Part shown: positions 56,155 through 64,000 of the stretch, in pieces | Position numbering within the stretch: position 1 is the stretch's first letter | Layout of the letters: each line of letters begins with the position of its first letter | NCBI RefSeq assembly: GCF_000425905.1 | Contig: NZ_KE384473.1 | Coordinates: forward strand, 250,693-314,692 | From: Lactobacillus psittaci DSM 15354 | GTDB taxonomy: Bacteria > Bacillota > Bacilli > Lactobacillales > Lactobacillaceae | DNA length: 64,000 nt | Reading direction: 5' to 3' | Program-made: the position numbers and the translations under genes | The notes under the pieces: generated by a model | Told to the model about the DNA's origin: nothing | The model's input: only the letters and a program-made list of their open reading frames with translations | Database searches by the model: none

Positions 56155-58233
56155 ATGCCTACTAAAAAGAAAAATTTAGTTATCGTCGAATCTCCTGCAA
56201 AAGCGAAGACCATTGAAAAATACCTAGGACGTAATTATCATGTAATTGCTTCTAAAGGACATATTAGAGACCTCCCAAAATCACAAATGGGTGTTGATAT
56301 TGAACATAATTATGAACCTAAATATATTTCAATTCGTGGTAAAGGGGAGACAATTAAAGAATTAAAGAAGGAAGCAAAAAAGGCTAAGTTTGTTTACCTT
56401 GCTTCCGACCCCGATCGTGAAGGTGAAGCTATTGCTTGGCACGTTGCTCATATTTTAGATTTAAACGATGGTGAAAAGCATCGCGTTACCTTTCACGAAG
56501 TTACCAAAGATGCCGTTAAAAATGCTTTTAAAACTCCAAGAATGATTGATATGGATACAGTTGATGCCCAACAAGCTCGTAGAGTGCTCGACCGTTTAGT
56601 TGGATATTCATTAAGTCCGATTTTATGGGCGAAGGTTAAAAAGGGCTTGTCTGCTGGCCGAGTTCAATCTGTTGCCTTGAAGTTAGTTTTAGACCGCGAA
56701 AACGAAATTAAGAACTTTAAGCCAGAAGAATATTGGACAATTGAGGCAGAGTTTACCAAGGGACGTAAAAAGTTCCAAGCTAATTTTTATGGTGTTGATG
56801 GGAAAAAGCTTGAATTACCAAACAATGAAGCTGTTCAAGCTGTCTTGAAAAAAATTGACAAAGACAAGCCATTTAAAGTTGAAGCAGTAGTTAAGAAGGA
56901 ACGTCGTCGTCAAGCCCCAGCTCCATTTACTACTTCTACCTTGCAACAAGAAGCTAACAAGCGCTTAGGCTTTAGAACTAGAAGAACAATGTCAATTGCT
57001 CAAGGACTTTATGAAGGGGTCAGTTTAGGTAAGGCAGGCACAGTTGGTTTAATCACTTATATGCGTACTGACTCTAAGCGGACAAGTCCGGTTGCGCAAG
57101 CTGAAGCAAGTAAGTTTCTTAATGAAAATTTAGGTGCTGAATATGCAGCTAAAAGTGCACGTCATTTTAAGAACCAAGAAGATGCGCAAGATGCTCACGA
57201 AGCAATTCGCCCAACTAGTGTTTATCGGACACCTGAATCACTTAAGGGTGTTTTAACTACTGAACAAATGAAGCTGTATAAGTTAATTTGGTCACGTTTT
57301 CTTGCTAGTGAAATGACTCCAGCAGTGTATGACACTGTTAGATGTGACATTGTCCAAAATGGTGTTACTTACCGTGTAAATGGTTCAAAACTTAAATTCG
57401 CTGGTTTTACCAAGATTTATGATAGTCAAAGTGAAAAGAGCACTCAGTTACCTGATTTGGTTGAAGGAGACGAAGTGAAGCTTTCTAAGCAAGATAATAA
57501 ACAACACTTTACTACTCCACCTGCTAGATATACTGAAGCAAGTCTTGTTCATGCACTTGAAGAAAATGGTGTTGGACGACCATCAACTTATGCACCAACA
57601 ATTGATACCATTCAAAGACGTTACTACGTTAAACTTGAAGGCCGGGCAATTGTTCCTACTGAATTAGGTGAAATTGTTAATGGTCTAGTTGGTAAGTTCT
57701 TCCCAGACATCGTTAATGTTAATTATACTGCCCAACTTGAATCTGATCTTGATCATGTCGAAGAAGGAAAGAAAGACTGGGTTAAGGTTGTTGATGAATA
57801 CTACCAGCCATTTTCTAAAGAACTAGAAAAAGCTGATAGTGAAATTGAAAAAATTCAAATTAAGGATGAACCTGCCGGCTTTGACTGTGATATTTGTGGC
57901 GCACCAATGGTTATCAAGATGGGGCGGTATGGTAAATTTTACGCTTGTTCACGCTTCCCAGATTGTCGTAATACTAAGGCCATTGTCAAAGAAATTGGAG
58001 TTGTTTGTCCAAAGTGTGGCAAGGGCCAAATTGTTGAAAAGAAATCTAAACGTGGACGTAAGTTCTATGGCTGTAGCAATTATCCAGATTGTGACTTTGT
58101 TTCTTGGGATAAGCCAATTAGCCGGAATTGTCCAAATGATGGCCACTACTTAATTGAAAAACGGACTAAAAAAGGCCCAGTTGTTCAATGTCCAAATGGT
58201 GACTACAAAGAAGAAGCTGAAAATTCTAAATAA
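56155..58233 (+). CDS. topA: DNA topoisomerase I
   Basis: A 692-residue type IA topoisomerase that relaxes negative supercoils. The Toprim domain starts with [19 protein letters not shown] and has [14 protein letters not shown] near 83-96. The catalytic Tyr is 302 in LITYMRTDS. Three C-terminal zinc-ribbon-like units follow: CDIC...CSRFPDC, CPKC...CSNYPDC and a degenerate third with CPNDG and CPNG that has only two cysteines. GGAAGGGG precedes the ATG. Confidence 0.97.
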   Translation: MPTKKKNLVIVESPAKAKTIEKYLGRNYHVIASKGHIRDLPKSQMGVDIEHNYEPKYISIRGKGETIKELKKEAKKAKFVYLASDPDREGEAIAWHVAHILDLNDGEKHRVTFHEVTKDAVKNAFKTPRMIDMDTVDAQQARRVLDRLVGYSLSPILWAKVKKGLSAGRVQSVALKLVLDRENEIKNFKPEEYWTIEAEFTKGRKKFQANFYGVDGKKLELPNNEAVQAVLKKIDKDKPFKVEAVVKKERRRQAPAPFTTSTLQQEANKRLGFRTRRTMSIAQGLYEGVSLGKAGTVGLITYMRTDSKRTSPVAQAEASKFLNENLGAEYAAKSARHFKNQEDAQDAHEAIRPTSVYRTPESLKGVLTTEQMKLYKLIWSRFLASEMTPAVYDTVRCDIVQNGVTYRVNGSKLKFAGFTKIYDSQSEKSTQLPDLVEGDEVKLSKQDNKQHFTTPPARYTEASLVHALEENGVGRPSTYAPTIDTIQRRYYVKLEGRAIVPTELGEIVNGLVGKFFPDIVNVNYTAQLESDLDHVEEGKKDWVKVVDEYYQPFSKELEKADSEIEKIQIKDEPAGFDCDICGAPMVIKMGRYGKFYACSRFPDCRNTKAIVKEIGVVCPKCGKGQIVEKKSKRGRKFYGCSNYPDCDFVSWDKPISRNCPNDGHYLIEKRTKKGPVVQCPNGDYKEEAENSK

Positions 58234-58258
58234 AGGTTTAAATTTTAATTTTATGAGA

Positions 58259-58301
58259 TAATATCATCATGACGTAAGTTTTTAGATGATATTATTTTTT
58301 T
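58259..58301 (+). terminator. Intrinsic terminator of topA
   Basis: A perfect 10-bp AT-rich stem (58259-58268 with 58285-58294) has a 16-nt loop and a run of seven T residues. Confidence 0.8.
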
Positions 58302-58330
58302 AACGATATTTTTGATAAAGGATGAATTAA

Positions 58331-59650
58331 ATGACTGAAAAAGTAACTGTTATCGGTGGAGGACTTGCCGGAAGTGAAGCTAGTTACCAACTAGCTAAAA
58401 GAGGAGTAGAGGTACATCTTTATGAAATGCGACCAGTTAAGATGACTCCAGCTCATGAAACTGGTAATCTTGCAGAATTAGTCTGCACTAACTCAATGAG
58501 AAGTGATCAATTATCTAATGCTGTTGGACTTTTAAAAGAAGAAATGCGCCGACTAGATTCACTTGTTTTACGAGCAGCTGATGCCACCAAAGTCCCAGCT
58601 GGTGGTGCTTTAGCAGTGGACCGTGAATTATTTAGTAAATATATTACTGAAGAATTAGCTAAGTTTAATAACTTACATATTCATCATGAAGAAATCACTA
58701 AAATTCCAAGTGAAGGAATTACCATTATCGCCACTGGTCCTTTGACAAGTGATGATTTAGCTAAGCAAATCAAAGACTTTTCTGGGACAGATAGCTTACA
58801 CTTCTTTGATGCAGCTGCCCCAATTGTTGCTAGTGATTCAATTAATATGGATATTGTTTATAAGAAGTCTCGCTATGACCGCGGTGAAGCTGCATATTTA
58901 AACTGTCCAATGGATAAGGAACAATTTACTAAGTTCTGGGAAGAATTAGTTAAAGCTGAAACTGCTGAACTTCACGGCTTTGAAAAAGATGAAGTCTTTG
59001 AAGGTTGTATGCCAATTGAAGTAATGGCAGCTCGTGGTGAAAAGACCATGCTCTTTGGTCCACTTAAACCGGTTGGCCTTGAAGATCCTAAGACTGGTAA
59101 AACACCGTATGCCGTTGTGCAATTACGTCAAGATAATGCGGCTTCATCGATGTATAACTTAGTGGGATTCCAAACTCACCTTAAGTATGGTGAACAAAAA
59201 CGTGTCTTTTCAATGATTCCAGGTTTAGAAAATGCACGCTTTGTTCGCTATGGTAAGATGCATAGAAATACATACATGGCTTCACCAGATGTTTTGAATG
59301 CAACTTATGAAGCTAAGAAACGTCCTGGCCTCTTTTTCGCAGGTCAAATGACTGGGGTTGAAGGCTATGTTGAAAGTGCTGGTAGTGGTTTGGTAGCCGG
59401 AATTAATGCGAGCCGGTTAGCTCAAGGTGAAGACTTAGTGACTTTCCCAGTTGAAACAGCACTTGGTTCAATGGCAAATTACATTACAACAACTAGTTCT
59501 AAGCATTTCCAACCAATGAATGCCAGTTTTAGTTTAATTCCACCACTTGAAAAGAAGATTCGAAATAAGCGTGAACGCAAGGAAAAAATCTCAGAAAGAG
59601 GTTTACAAGTTTTAGCTGAATTTAGTAAAGAAATGAATTTGAATGACTAA
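58331..59650 (+). CDS. trmFO: Folate- and FAD-dependent tRNA m5U54 methyltransferase TrmFO
   Basis: A 439-residue flavoprotein that methylates U54 of tRNA using methylenetetrahydrofolate. The FAD-binding [12 protein letters not shown] is at 7-18. Next are [25 protein letters not shown] with the family cysteine near 57, and CPMDKEQF near 197. The C-terminal [20 protein letters not shown] is also diagnostic. The 3' end overlaps xerC by 8 bp. It heads the trmFO-xerC-hslV-hslU operon, which matches the Bacillus order. Confidence 0.97.
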   Translation: MTEKVTVIGGGLAGSEASYQLAKRGVEVHLYEMRPVKMTPAHETGNLAELVCTNSMRSDQLSNAVGLLKEEMRRLDSLVLRAADATKVPAGGALAVDRELFSKYITEELAKFNNLHIHHEEITKIPSEGITIIATGPLTSDDLAKQIKDFSGTDSLHFFDAAAPIVASDSINMDIVYKKSRYDRGEAAYLNCPMDKEQFTKFWEELVKAETAELHGFEKDEVFEGCMPIEVMAARGEKTMLFGPLKPVGLEDPKTGKTPYAVVQLRQDNAASSMYNLVGFQTHLKYGEQKRVFSMIPGLENARFVRYGKMHRNTYMASPDVLNATYEAKKRPGLFFAGQMTGVEGYVESAGSGLVAGINASRLAQGEDLVTFPVETALGSMANYITTTSSKHFQPMNASFSLIPPLEKKIRNKRERKEKISERGLQVLAEFSKEMNLND

Positions 59651-60551
59651 AACAGATTCGTTACTAGAAGCTTTTATCAAATATTTGAAATTTGAACGAA
59701 ACTATTCTAAGTTAACAATAAAGGCTTATGAAAATGACTTAAATGAGGCTGCCAGTTTTTGGCAAGAAAATGGTGGCTTTGCAGATTTTAAACAAGTTAA
59801 GCAGCGAGATATTGAAATCTTTTTGGCTAGTTTAGCTAAAAAAGGAAATTCACGCTCTTCACAAGCGCGCAAGCTCTCATCGATTAAGTCTTTTTATCGT
59901 TTTTTGTTTAGACGGGAATTAATAGCGCAAGATCCTGCTAGTGCGATTAGCTTGCATCGCTCAAAAAAGAAATTACCTGAGTTTTTTTATCAGCCAGAGA
60001 TTAAGCAAGTGTTTGATTCTTTAAATAGTAATGATAAGTTTGATATTAGAAACTTAGCCTTATTTGAACTTTTTTATACAACAGGGATGCGGGTAAGCGA
60101 AGTTAGTCAATTGACTTTAAAGCAAATTGACTTTACTGCTAAGGTTATCTTGGTTCACGGAAAAGGAAATAAAGATCGTTTGGTTCCTTTTACCGAAGCT
60201 ACTAGTCAAGCTTTAGCTAGATACTTAACTATTAGGAATCAATTTGGTCCTGATAAAAATGAAAATCGGGTTTTTCTCAATCGTTTAGGTGGTCCTTTAA
60301 CTAGTCGCGGGATTGAATTTATTATGAAAACTGTCTTTCAAAAAGCAGGTGTTAAGGGACAGGTTCATCCCCATGAATTGCGCCATACTTTTGCGACGCA
60401 AATGCTCAATAATGGAGCCGATTTAAGAACAGTACAGGAATTATTAGGGCATGAATCCTTGTCAACTACTCAGATTTATACTCATGTGACAATGGAACAT
60501 TTACAACGGGATTATCAAAAATTTTTCCCACGTAATGATAGAAAGGAATAA
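59643..60551 (+). CDS. xerC: Tyrosine recombinase XerC
   Basis: A 302-residue site-specific recombinase that resolves chromosome dimers at dif. The N-terminal SAM-like DNA-binding domain covers about 1-95. The catalytic residues are Arg150 (TGMRVSE), Lys near 175 (HGKGNKDR), His244 and Arg247 (HELRH), His270 (LLGHES) and Tyr279 (IYTH). Length and context (trmFO upstream, hslVU downstream) fit XerC rather than a phage integrase. Confidence 0.95.
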   Translation: MTKTDSLLEAFIKYLKFERNYSKLTIKAYENDLNEAASFWQENGGFADFKQVKQRDIEIFLASLAKKGNSRSSQARKLSSIKSFYRFLFRRELIAQDPASAISLHRSKKKLPEFFYQPEIKQVFDSLNSNDKFDIRNLALFELFYTTGMRVSEVSQLTLKQIDFTAKVILVHGKGNKDRLVPFTEATSQALARYLTIRNQFGPDKNENRVFLNRLGGPLTSRGIEFIMKTVFQKAGVKGQVHPHELRHTFATQMLNNGADLRTVQELLGHESLSTTQIYTHVTMEHLQRDYQKFFPRNDRKE

Positions 60552-60554
60552 GTT

Positions 60555-61085
60555 ATGACAACAATCGTTAGTGTTAAACATAATGGCAAGACTGCTATTG
60601 CAGGAGATGGTCAAGTAACTTTAGGTGAAAAATTCATCTCTAAGAAATCTGCCAAAAAGATTCGTAGAATTTATCATAATCAAGTTGTGATAGGTTTTGC
60701 TGGTGGAGTTGCTGATGCAGTTAGTTTAGAAGAAATGCTTGAAGGAAAACTTGAAAGCTATTCAGGTGATTTGCGCCGGGCTGCAGTTGAAATGGCTCAA
60801 TCTTGGCGTAAGGACCCAACCTTACAAAAGTTGCAAGCAATGCTTATTGCCTTTAATGAAAAAGATTTACTTTTAATTTCAGGTAATGGTGAAGTTTTAG
60901 AACCTGATGAAAATGTTGTTGCAATTGGTTCAGGTGGTTACTTTGCACAAGCAGCTGCAGTTGCAATGACACGCCATGCGAAAGATATGGATGCAAGTGA
61001 AATTGCAAAAGAAGCTGTTCATATTGCAGCAGATATTGATGTTTATACTGATCATGAAATTATTACAGATGAAGTAGGTGATTAA
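60555..61085 (+). CDS. hslV: ATP-dependent protease subunit HslV (ClpQ)
   Basis: A 176-residue proteasome-like peptidase. After Met removal the N-terminal residue is Thr2 (TTIVSVKHNGK), the expected catalytic nucleophile; GDGQVTLG and GFAGGVADA follow. In Bacillus the homologue uses an N-terminal Ser, so the Thr here is closer to the proteobacterial form. It lies 3 bp after xerC and its stop directly abuts the hslU start. Confidence 0.96.
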   Translation: MTTIVSVKHNGKTAIAGDGQVTLGEKFISKKSAKKIRRIYHNQVVIGFAGGVADAVSLEEMLEGKLESYSGDLRRAAVEMAQSWRKDPTLQKLQAMLIAFNEKDLLLISGNGEVLEPDENVVAIGSGGYFAQAAAVAMTRHAKDMDASEIAKEAVHIAADIDVYTDHEIITDEVGD

Positions 61086-62468
61086 ATGAGCGTTAAAACT
61101 CCAAAAGAAATTGTCCGTCTTTTAAATGAATATATTATTGGTCAAAATGAAGCTAAACGTGCAGTTGCAATTGCTCTTTATAATCGCTACCGTCGTTTGC
61201 AGCTGCCAAAAAGTTTGCAACAAGACATAACTCCCAAGAACATGTTAATGGCTGGTCCAACTGGGGTAGGTAAGACTGAAATCGCACGTCGTTTAGCAAA
61301 AATTGTTGAAGCACCTTTTGTAAAAGTTGAAGCAACTAAGTTTACAGAAGTTGGTTATGTTGGACGCGATGTCGAATCAATGGTTCGTGATTTAGTAACT
61401 GTAGCTGTTCGAATGGAAGAAAAAGAGCAGTTTAAGCGGGTTAAAGCGCAAGCTACCAAAGAGGCCAATAAAGAATTAGTGCGTTTATTAGTTCCTGGAA
61501 TTAAGCGCGAAAATCGCGATCAACAGATGCAACAAATGATGCAGATGCTAATGGGGAATAATGAACCTGCACAAGATAATGAAGAAGTGACCGACGAAAT
61601 TCGTAACCAGCGTTTAAGTGTTGCTGAACAATTAAGCAAAGGTTTACTTGAAGATCGTGAAGTAACAATTGAAGTTGAACAAGCTCCTAAGGTTAATCCA
61701 ATGAGTGATATGATGGGCCAAATGGGCATGGACATGAACTCAATCTTAGGTGATATGATGCCTAAGAAGAAGGTTAAGCGTACTCTTGCCGTTAGGGATG
61801 CACGTGAAGTATTAATTCAAGAACAATCCCGTAAGATGGTGGACTACGATACTATTTACCAAAAGGCAATTGAACGCACAAGTCAAAACGGCATTATCTT
61901 TATCGATGAAATTGATAAGATTACTGGTAAAAGTAAAGAAGCTGGTCAAGTATCACGTGAAGGCGTACAACGAGATATCTTGCCAATTGTAGAAGGCTCA
62001 ACTGTTCAAACTAAATATGGTCCAGTATCAACCGACCACATCCTCTTTATTGCAGCTGGAGCCTTTGCTGAAAGTAAACCAAGTGATTTAATTCCAGAAC
62101 TTCAAGGACGTTTCCCAATTAGAGTTGAACTTAATGCCTTGACTAAGGACGACTTTATTTCAATCTTGAAAGATCCCGAAAATTCACTTTTGAAGCAGTA
62201 CATTGCCTTACTAAAGGCTGATGGAGTTAAGCTTATCTTCACCCAAGAAGCAGTTGAAAAGATTGCTCAAATTGCATATGACGTTAACCAAGGAACAGAT
62301 AATATTGGGGCTCGTCGCCTTGCTACAATTTTAGAAAAATTACTTGAAGATGTGCTTTATGAAGGCCCAGATATGGAAATGGGAGAAATTACGATTACTG
62401 CAGCTTACGTTGAAGAAAAACTTAGTGATATAATTATGAATAAGGACTTAACTAAATTTATTCTATAA
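61086..62468 (+). CDS. hslU: ATP-dependent protease ATPase subunit HslU (ClpY)
   Basis: A 460-residue AAA+ unfoldase that feeds substrates to HslV. Walker A is GPTGVGKTE starting at residue 57. [10 protein letters not shown] near 276 is Walker B. The I-domain (about 110-235) includes a Met/Gln-rich segment near 145-155 and again near 200-220. The C-terminus ends in KFIL, the short hydrophobic tail that docks in HslV. It starts right at the hslV stop, so translation is coupled. Confidence 0.97.
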   Translation: MSVKTPKEIVRLLNEYIIGQNEAKRAVAIALYNRYRRLQLPKSLQQDITPKNMLMAGPTGVGKTEIARRLAKIVEAPFVKVEATKFTEVGYVGRDVESMVRDLVTVAVRMEEKEQFKRVKAQATKEANKELVRLLVPGIKRENRDQQMQQMMQMLMGNNEPAQDNEEVTDEIRNQRLSVAEQLSKGLLEDREVTIEVEQAPKVNPMSDMMGQMGMDMNSILGDMMPKKKVKRTLAVRDAREVLIQEQSRKMVDYDTIYQKAIERTSQNGIIFIDEIDKITGKSKEAGQVSREGVQRDILPIVEGSTVQTKYGPVSTDHILFIAAGAFAESKPSDLIPELQGRFPIRVELNALTKDDFISILKDPENSLLKQYIALLKADGVKLIFTQEAVEKIAQIAYDVNQGTDNIGARRLATILEKLLEDVLYEGPDMEMGEITITAAYVEEKLSDIIMNKDLTKFIL

Positions 62469-62494
62469 TTATTTATCACTCTGAGGATTTCAAA

Positions 62495-63379
62495 ATGGAA
62501 TATGAAATTAAAAATCAATTTTTAACAGTTAAAATTAATAGTCGTGGTGCTGAATTAACTTCGGTCAGAAGTGTTAACTCTGATACAGAATTTCTTTGGC
62601 AAGCAGATCCTCAAATCTGGAATCGACACGCACCTGTACTATTTCCAATTGTCGGCCGTTTAAAAAATGACACCTACCAATATCAAGGTAAAAGCTACCA
62701 ACTTAGTCAACATGGCTTCGCCCGGGACAAAGAATTTACCTTACTAAAGCAAGAAAATGATGCAATTAGTTTAGTTTTACGTGATGATGCAGATAGCTTA
62801 AAAGAGTATCCATTTCATTTTGAATTAGTGATTACTTATCGCTTACTGAACAACTTATTAACTGAACAATTAAGCGTTAGAAATCCGGCAAATGAAGCAA
62901 TGTACTTCTCAATTGGATGTCATCCAGGTTTTAATATTCCCGTTAACAACCAACTTAAGAAAAGTAACTATTATTTACAAATGCTTCCTTCGAAGGACCA
63001 TATTCGTATCCCTATTAGTAAAGAAACTGGATTACATGATTGGGCAAAAAGAACAATTGCAGCAACAGATACTCCAATTGAATTGAATGATGAGTTATTT
63101 AAAAATGATGCTTTAGTTTTTGAACTTAAAGAGGCAACTAAGCTATCTTTACGTAGTGAAAAGACTAGTTATCATATCAATGTTACAACCGAAAATAATC
63201 CATTTATTGGAGTTTGGTCACAATATCCTCAAACAGCAAATTATGTCTGCATTGAACCATGGTGGGGACTTTGCGATGATGTAAATGCTGATGGCGATAT
63301 TAGTAAAAAGCGAGGCATTATTAAGCTAGCTCCTAATGAAGAATGGTCTGGTAAGATTACCATTGCTTTGCATGATTAA
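62495..63379 (+). CDS. Aldose 1-epimerase family protein (LacX-like)
   Basis: A 294-residue galactose-mutarotase-fold protein. RHAPVLFPIVGRLKND near 44-59, QHGFARD near 73-79 with the catalytic-type His, and GCHPGFNIP near 141 are typical of the LacX subgroup; CIEPWWGLCDD follows near 252. It probably interconverts sugar anomers; the sugar is not known. TGAGGATTTC precedes the ATG. It is 26 bp after hslU with no terminator between, so it may be the last gene of that operon. Confidence 0.9.
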   Translation: MEYEIKNQFLTVKINSRGAELTSVRSVNSDTEFLWQADPQIWNRHAPVLFPIVGRLKNDTYQYQGKSYQLSQHGFARDKEFTLLKQENDAISLVLRDDADSLKEYPFHFELVITYRLLNNLLTEQLSVRNPANEAMYFSIGCHPGFNIPVNNQLKKSNYYLQMLPSKDHIRIPISKETGLHDWAKRTIAATDTPIELNDELFKNDALVFELKEATKLSLRSEKTSYHINVTTENNPFIGVWSQYPQTANYVCIEPWWGLCDDVNADGDISKKRGIIKLAPNEEWSGKITIALHD

Positions 63380-63408
63380 GTAAAATATTAAAAGCAAAAG
63401 AATAACAA

Positions 63409-63436
63409 AAAAGCGACTCTTGCTGGAGTCGCTTTT
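63409..63436. terminator. Bidirectional terminator between the epimerase gene and plsY
   Basis: A perfect 11-bp stem (63409-63419 with 63426-63436) has A residues on the left and ends in T residues on the right, so it can stop both convergent transcripts. Confidence 0.9.
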
Positions 63437-63445
63437 ATCATGCAA

Positions 63446-64000
63446 TTATTTATTTTTTAACCAGTAATAAATACCAAAAGGAATAATGTTTTCAGTTCCA
63501 TTTTTTAAGCGAATAATGTTGGCCTTGTGCCGAATAAAAATCAAAATTAGTAAGGCAAACATCATGGCACTTAAGTATGGATCATGGAATAAAAAGCTAA
63601 AGACAAAGAATAAGGTGATGCAAAGCATGGCTGTTAAAGACATAATACTGGTGATAAAGAGCATTGGGAAGAATATCCCGGCGCAAACGCAGAAGAATGC
63701 TAGGTTATATCCTAAGATGAAGCCAGCTGTAGTTGCTACAGCTTTGCCACCCTTAAAGCCCAGAAAAATTGAAAAGGTATGTCCTAAAATGGCAACCATT
63801 CCAAAAATTATTCCTAACGGATGTGGTCCCAGGTGAAAGATTGCTGGTAAAAGTGTAGCTAAGGTCCCCTTTAAAACATCGACTAGCAAAACACTCATCC
63901 CTGCAACTGGTCCAAAAGTTCTGAAGGTATTAGTAGAGCCAGGGTTACCAGACCCAAGTTTTCGAATATCTTTATGAAAAAAAACTTTACCAACTATCAC
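63446..64000 (-). CDS. plsY: Glycerol-3-phosphate acyltransferase PlsY, 5' end outside window
   Basis: The frame is open to the right edge, and 185 codons including the edge codon are present. An integral membrane enzyme that moves the acyl group from acyl-phosphate to glycerol-3-phosphate, the first step of phospholipid synthesis. KDIRKLGSGNPGSTNTFR near the visible start and the later GHTFSIFLGFKGGKAVATT are the two signature loops. About 20 N-terminal residues (first membrane segment with the SIPSG-type motif) should lie beyond 64000; the GTG at the edge is an internal valine. Confidence 0.95.
   Translation of the reverse strand: MIVGKVFFHKDIRKLGSGNPGSTNTFRTFGPVAGMSVLLVDVLKGTLATLLPAIFHLGPHPLGIIFGMVAILGHTFSIFLGFKGGKAVATTAGFILGYNLAFFCVCAGIFFPMLFITSIMSLTAMLCITLFFVFSFLFHDPYLSAMMFALLILIFIRHKANIIRLKNGTENIIPFGIYYWLKNK

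Noticed and set aside
59643-60551. Tyrosine recombinase as a sign of a mobile element
   Set aside because: Length, motifs and the trmFO-xerC-hslVU order identify the housekeeping XerC; no attachment repeats or phage genes are nearby.

Overview
The window reads as chromosomal DNA from a Lactobacillus in the strict sense (acidophilus/gasseri/johnsonii-like). This is inferred from the low GC, the LPQTG-anchored mucus-binding giant, SLAP cell-wall domains, the Firmicutes gene order recU-pbp1A / ypsA-gpsB-rnpB-ypsC and xerC-hslV-hslU, and several TTG starts. The species cannot be fixed from the sequence alone. I saw no rRNA, tRNA, CRISPR array, prophage or insertion sequence.

Layout. (1) Positions 1-31697 are the 3' part of one enormous gene for a cell-wall-anchored mucus-binding protein. 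At least 10,564 residues lie in the window and its start lies upstream. By eye it is built from about 105 modules: 54 Mub B2-like domains (here B2), 33 short linkers (here B) and 18 longer B1-like linkers (here C). From 10152 to 29456 these follow a strict order C-B2-B-B2-B-B2 for eleven consecutive units of about 1.75 kb. This higher-order repeat is the most striking signal in the window. (2) Positions 32030-39912 hold housekeeping genes: a YitT membrane protein, CCA-adding enzyme, haemolysin III-type membrane protein, DegV, YozE, a Na+/H+ antiporter, RbgA, RNase HII and a GNAT acetyltransferase. (3) Positions 39966-48150 hold the cell-wall, division and RNA block: recU-pbp1A reading left, then ypsA, gpsB, RNase P RNA, the RNA methyltransferase ypsC, a metallophosphoesterase and coaBC reading right. 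(4) Positions 48249-51776 encode a secreted M60-type (mucinase/enhancin-like) metallopeptidase held on the wall by two SLAP domains. (5) Positions 51955-53533 are a MerR/AdhR-type regulator divergent from a zinc alcohol dehydrogenase, with a textbook 19-bp-spacer MerR promoter between them. (6) Positions 53727-63379 hold an aminotransferase, a probable 6S-like small RNA, dprA, topA, trmFO, xerC, hslV, hslU and a LacX-type aldose epimerase. plsY is cut by the right edge.

Two surface proteins suggest a mucus lifestyle: the giant adhesin would bind mucin, and the SLAP-anchored M60 enzyme, which begins with a mucin/carbohydrate-binding-type module, could cut it. Most of the rest is core metabolism and information processing in ordinary operons separated by good intrinsic terminators.
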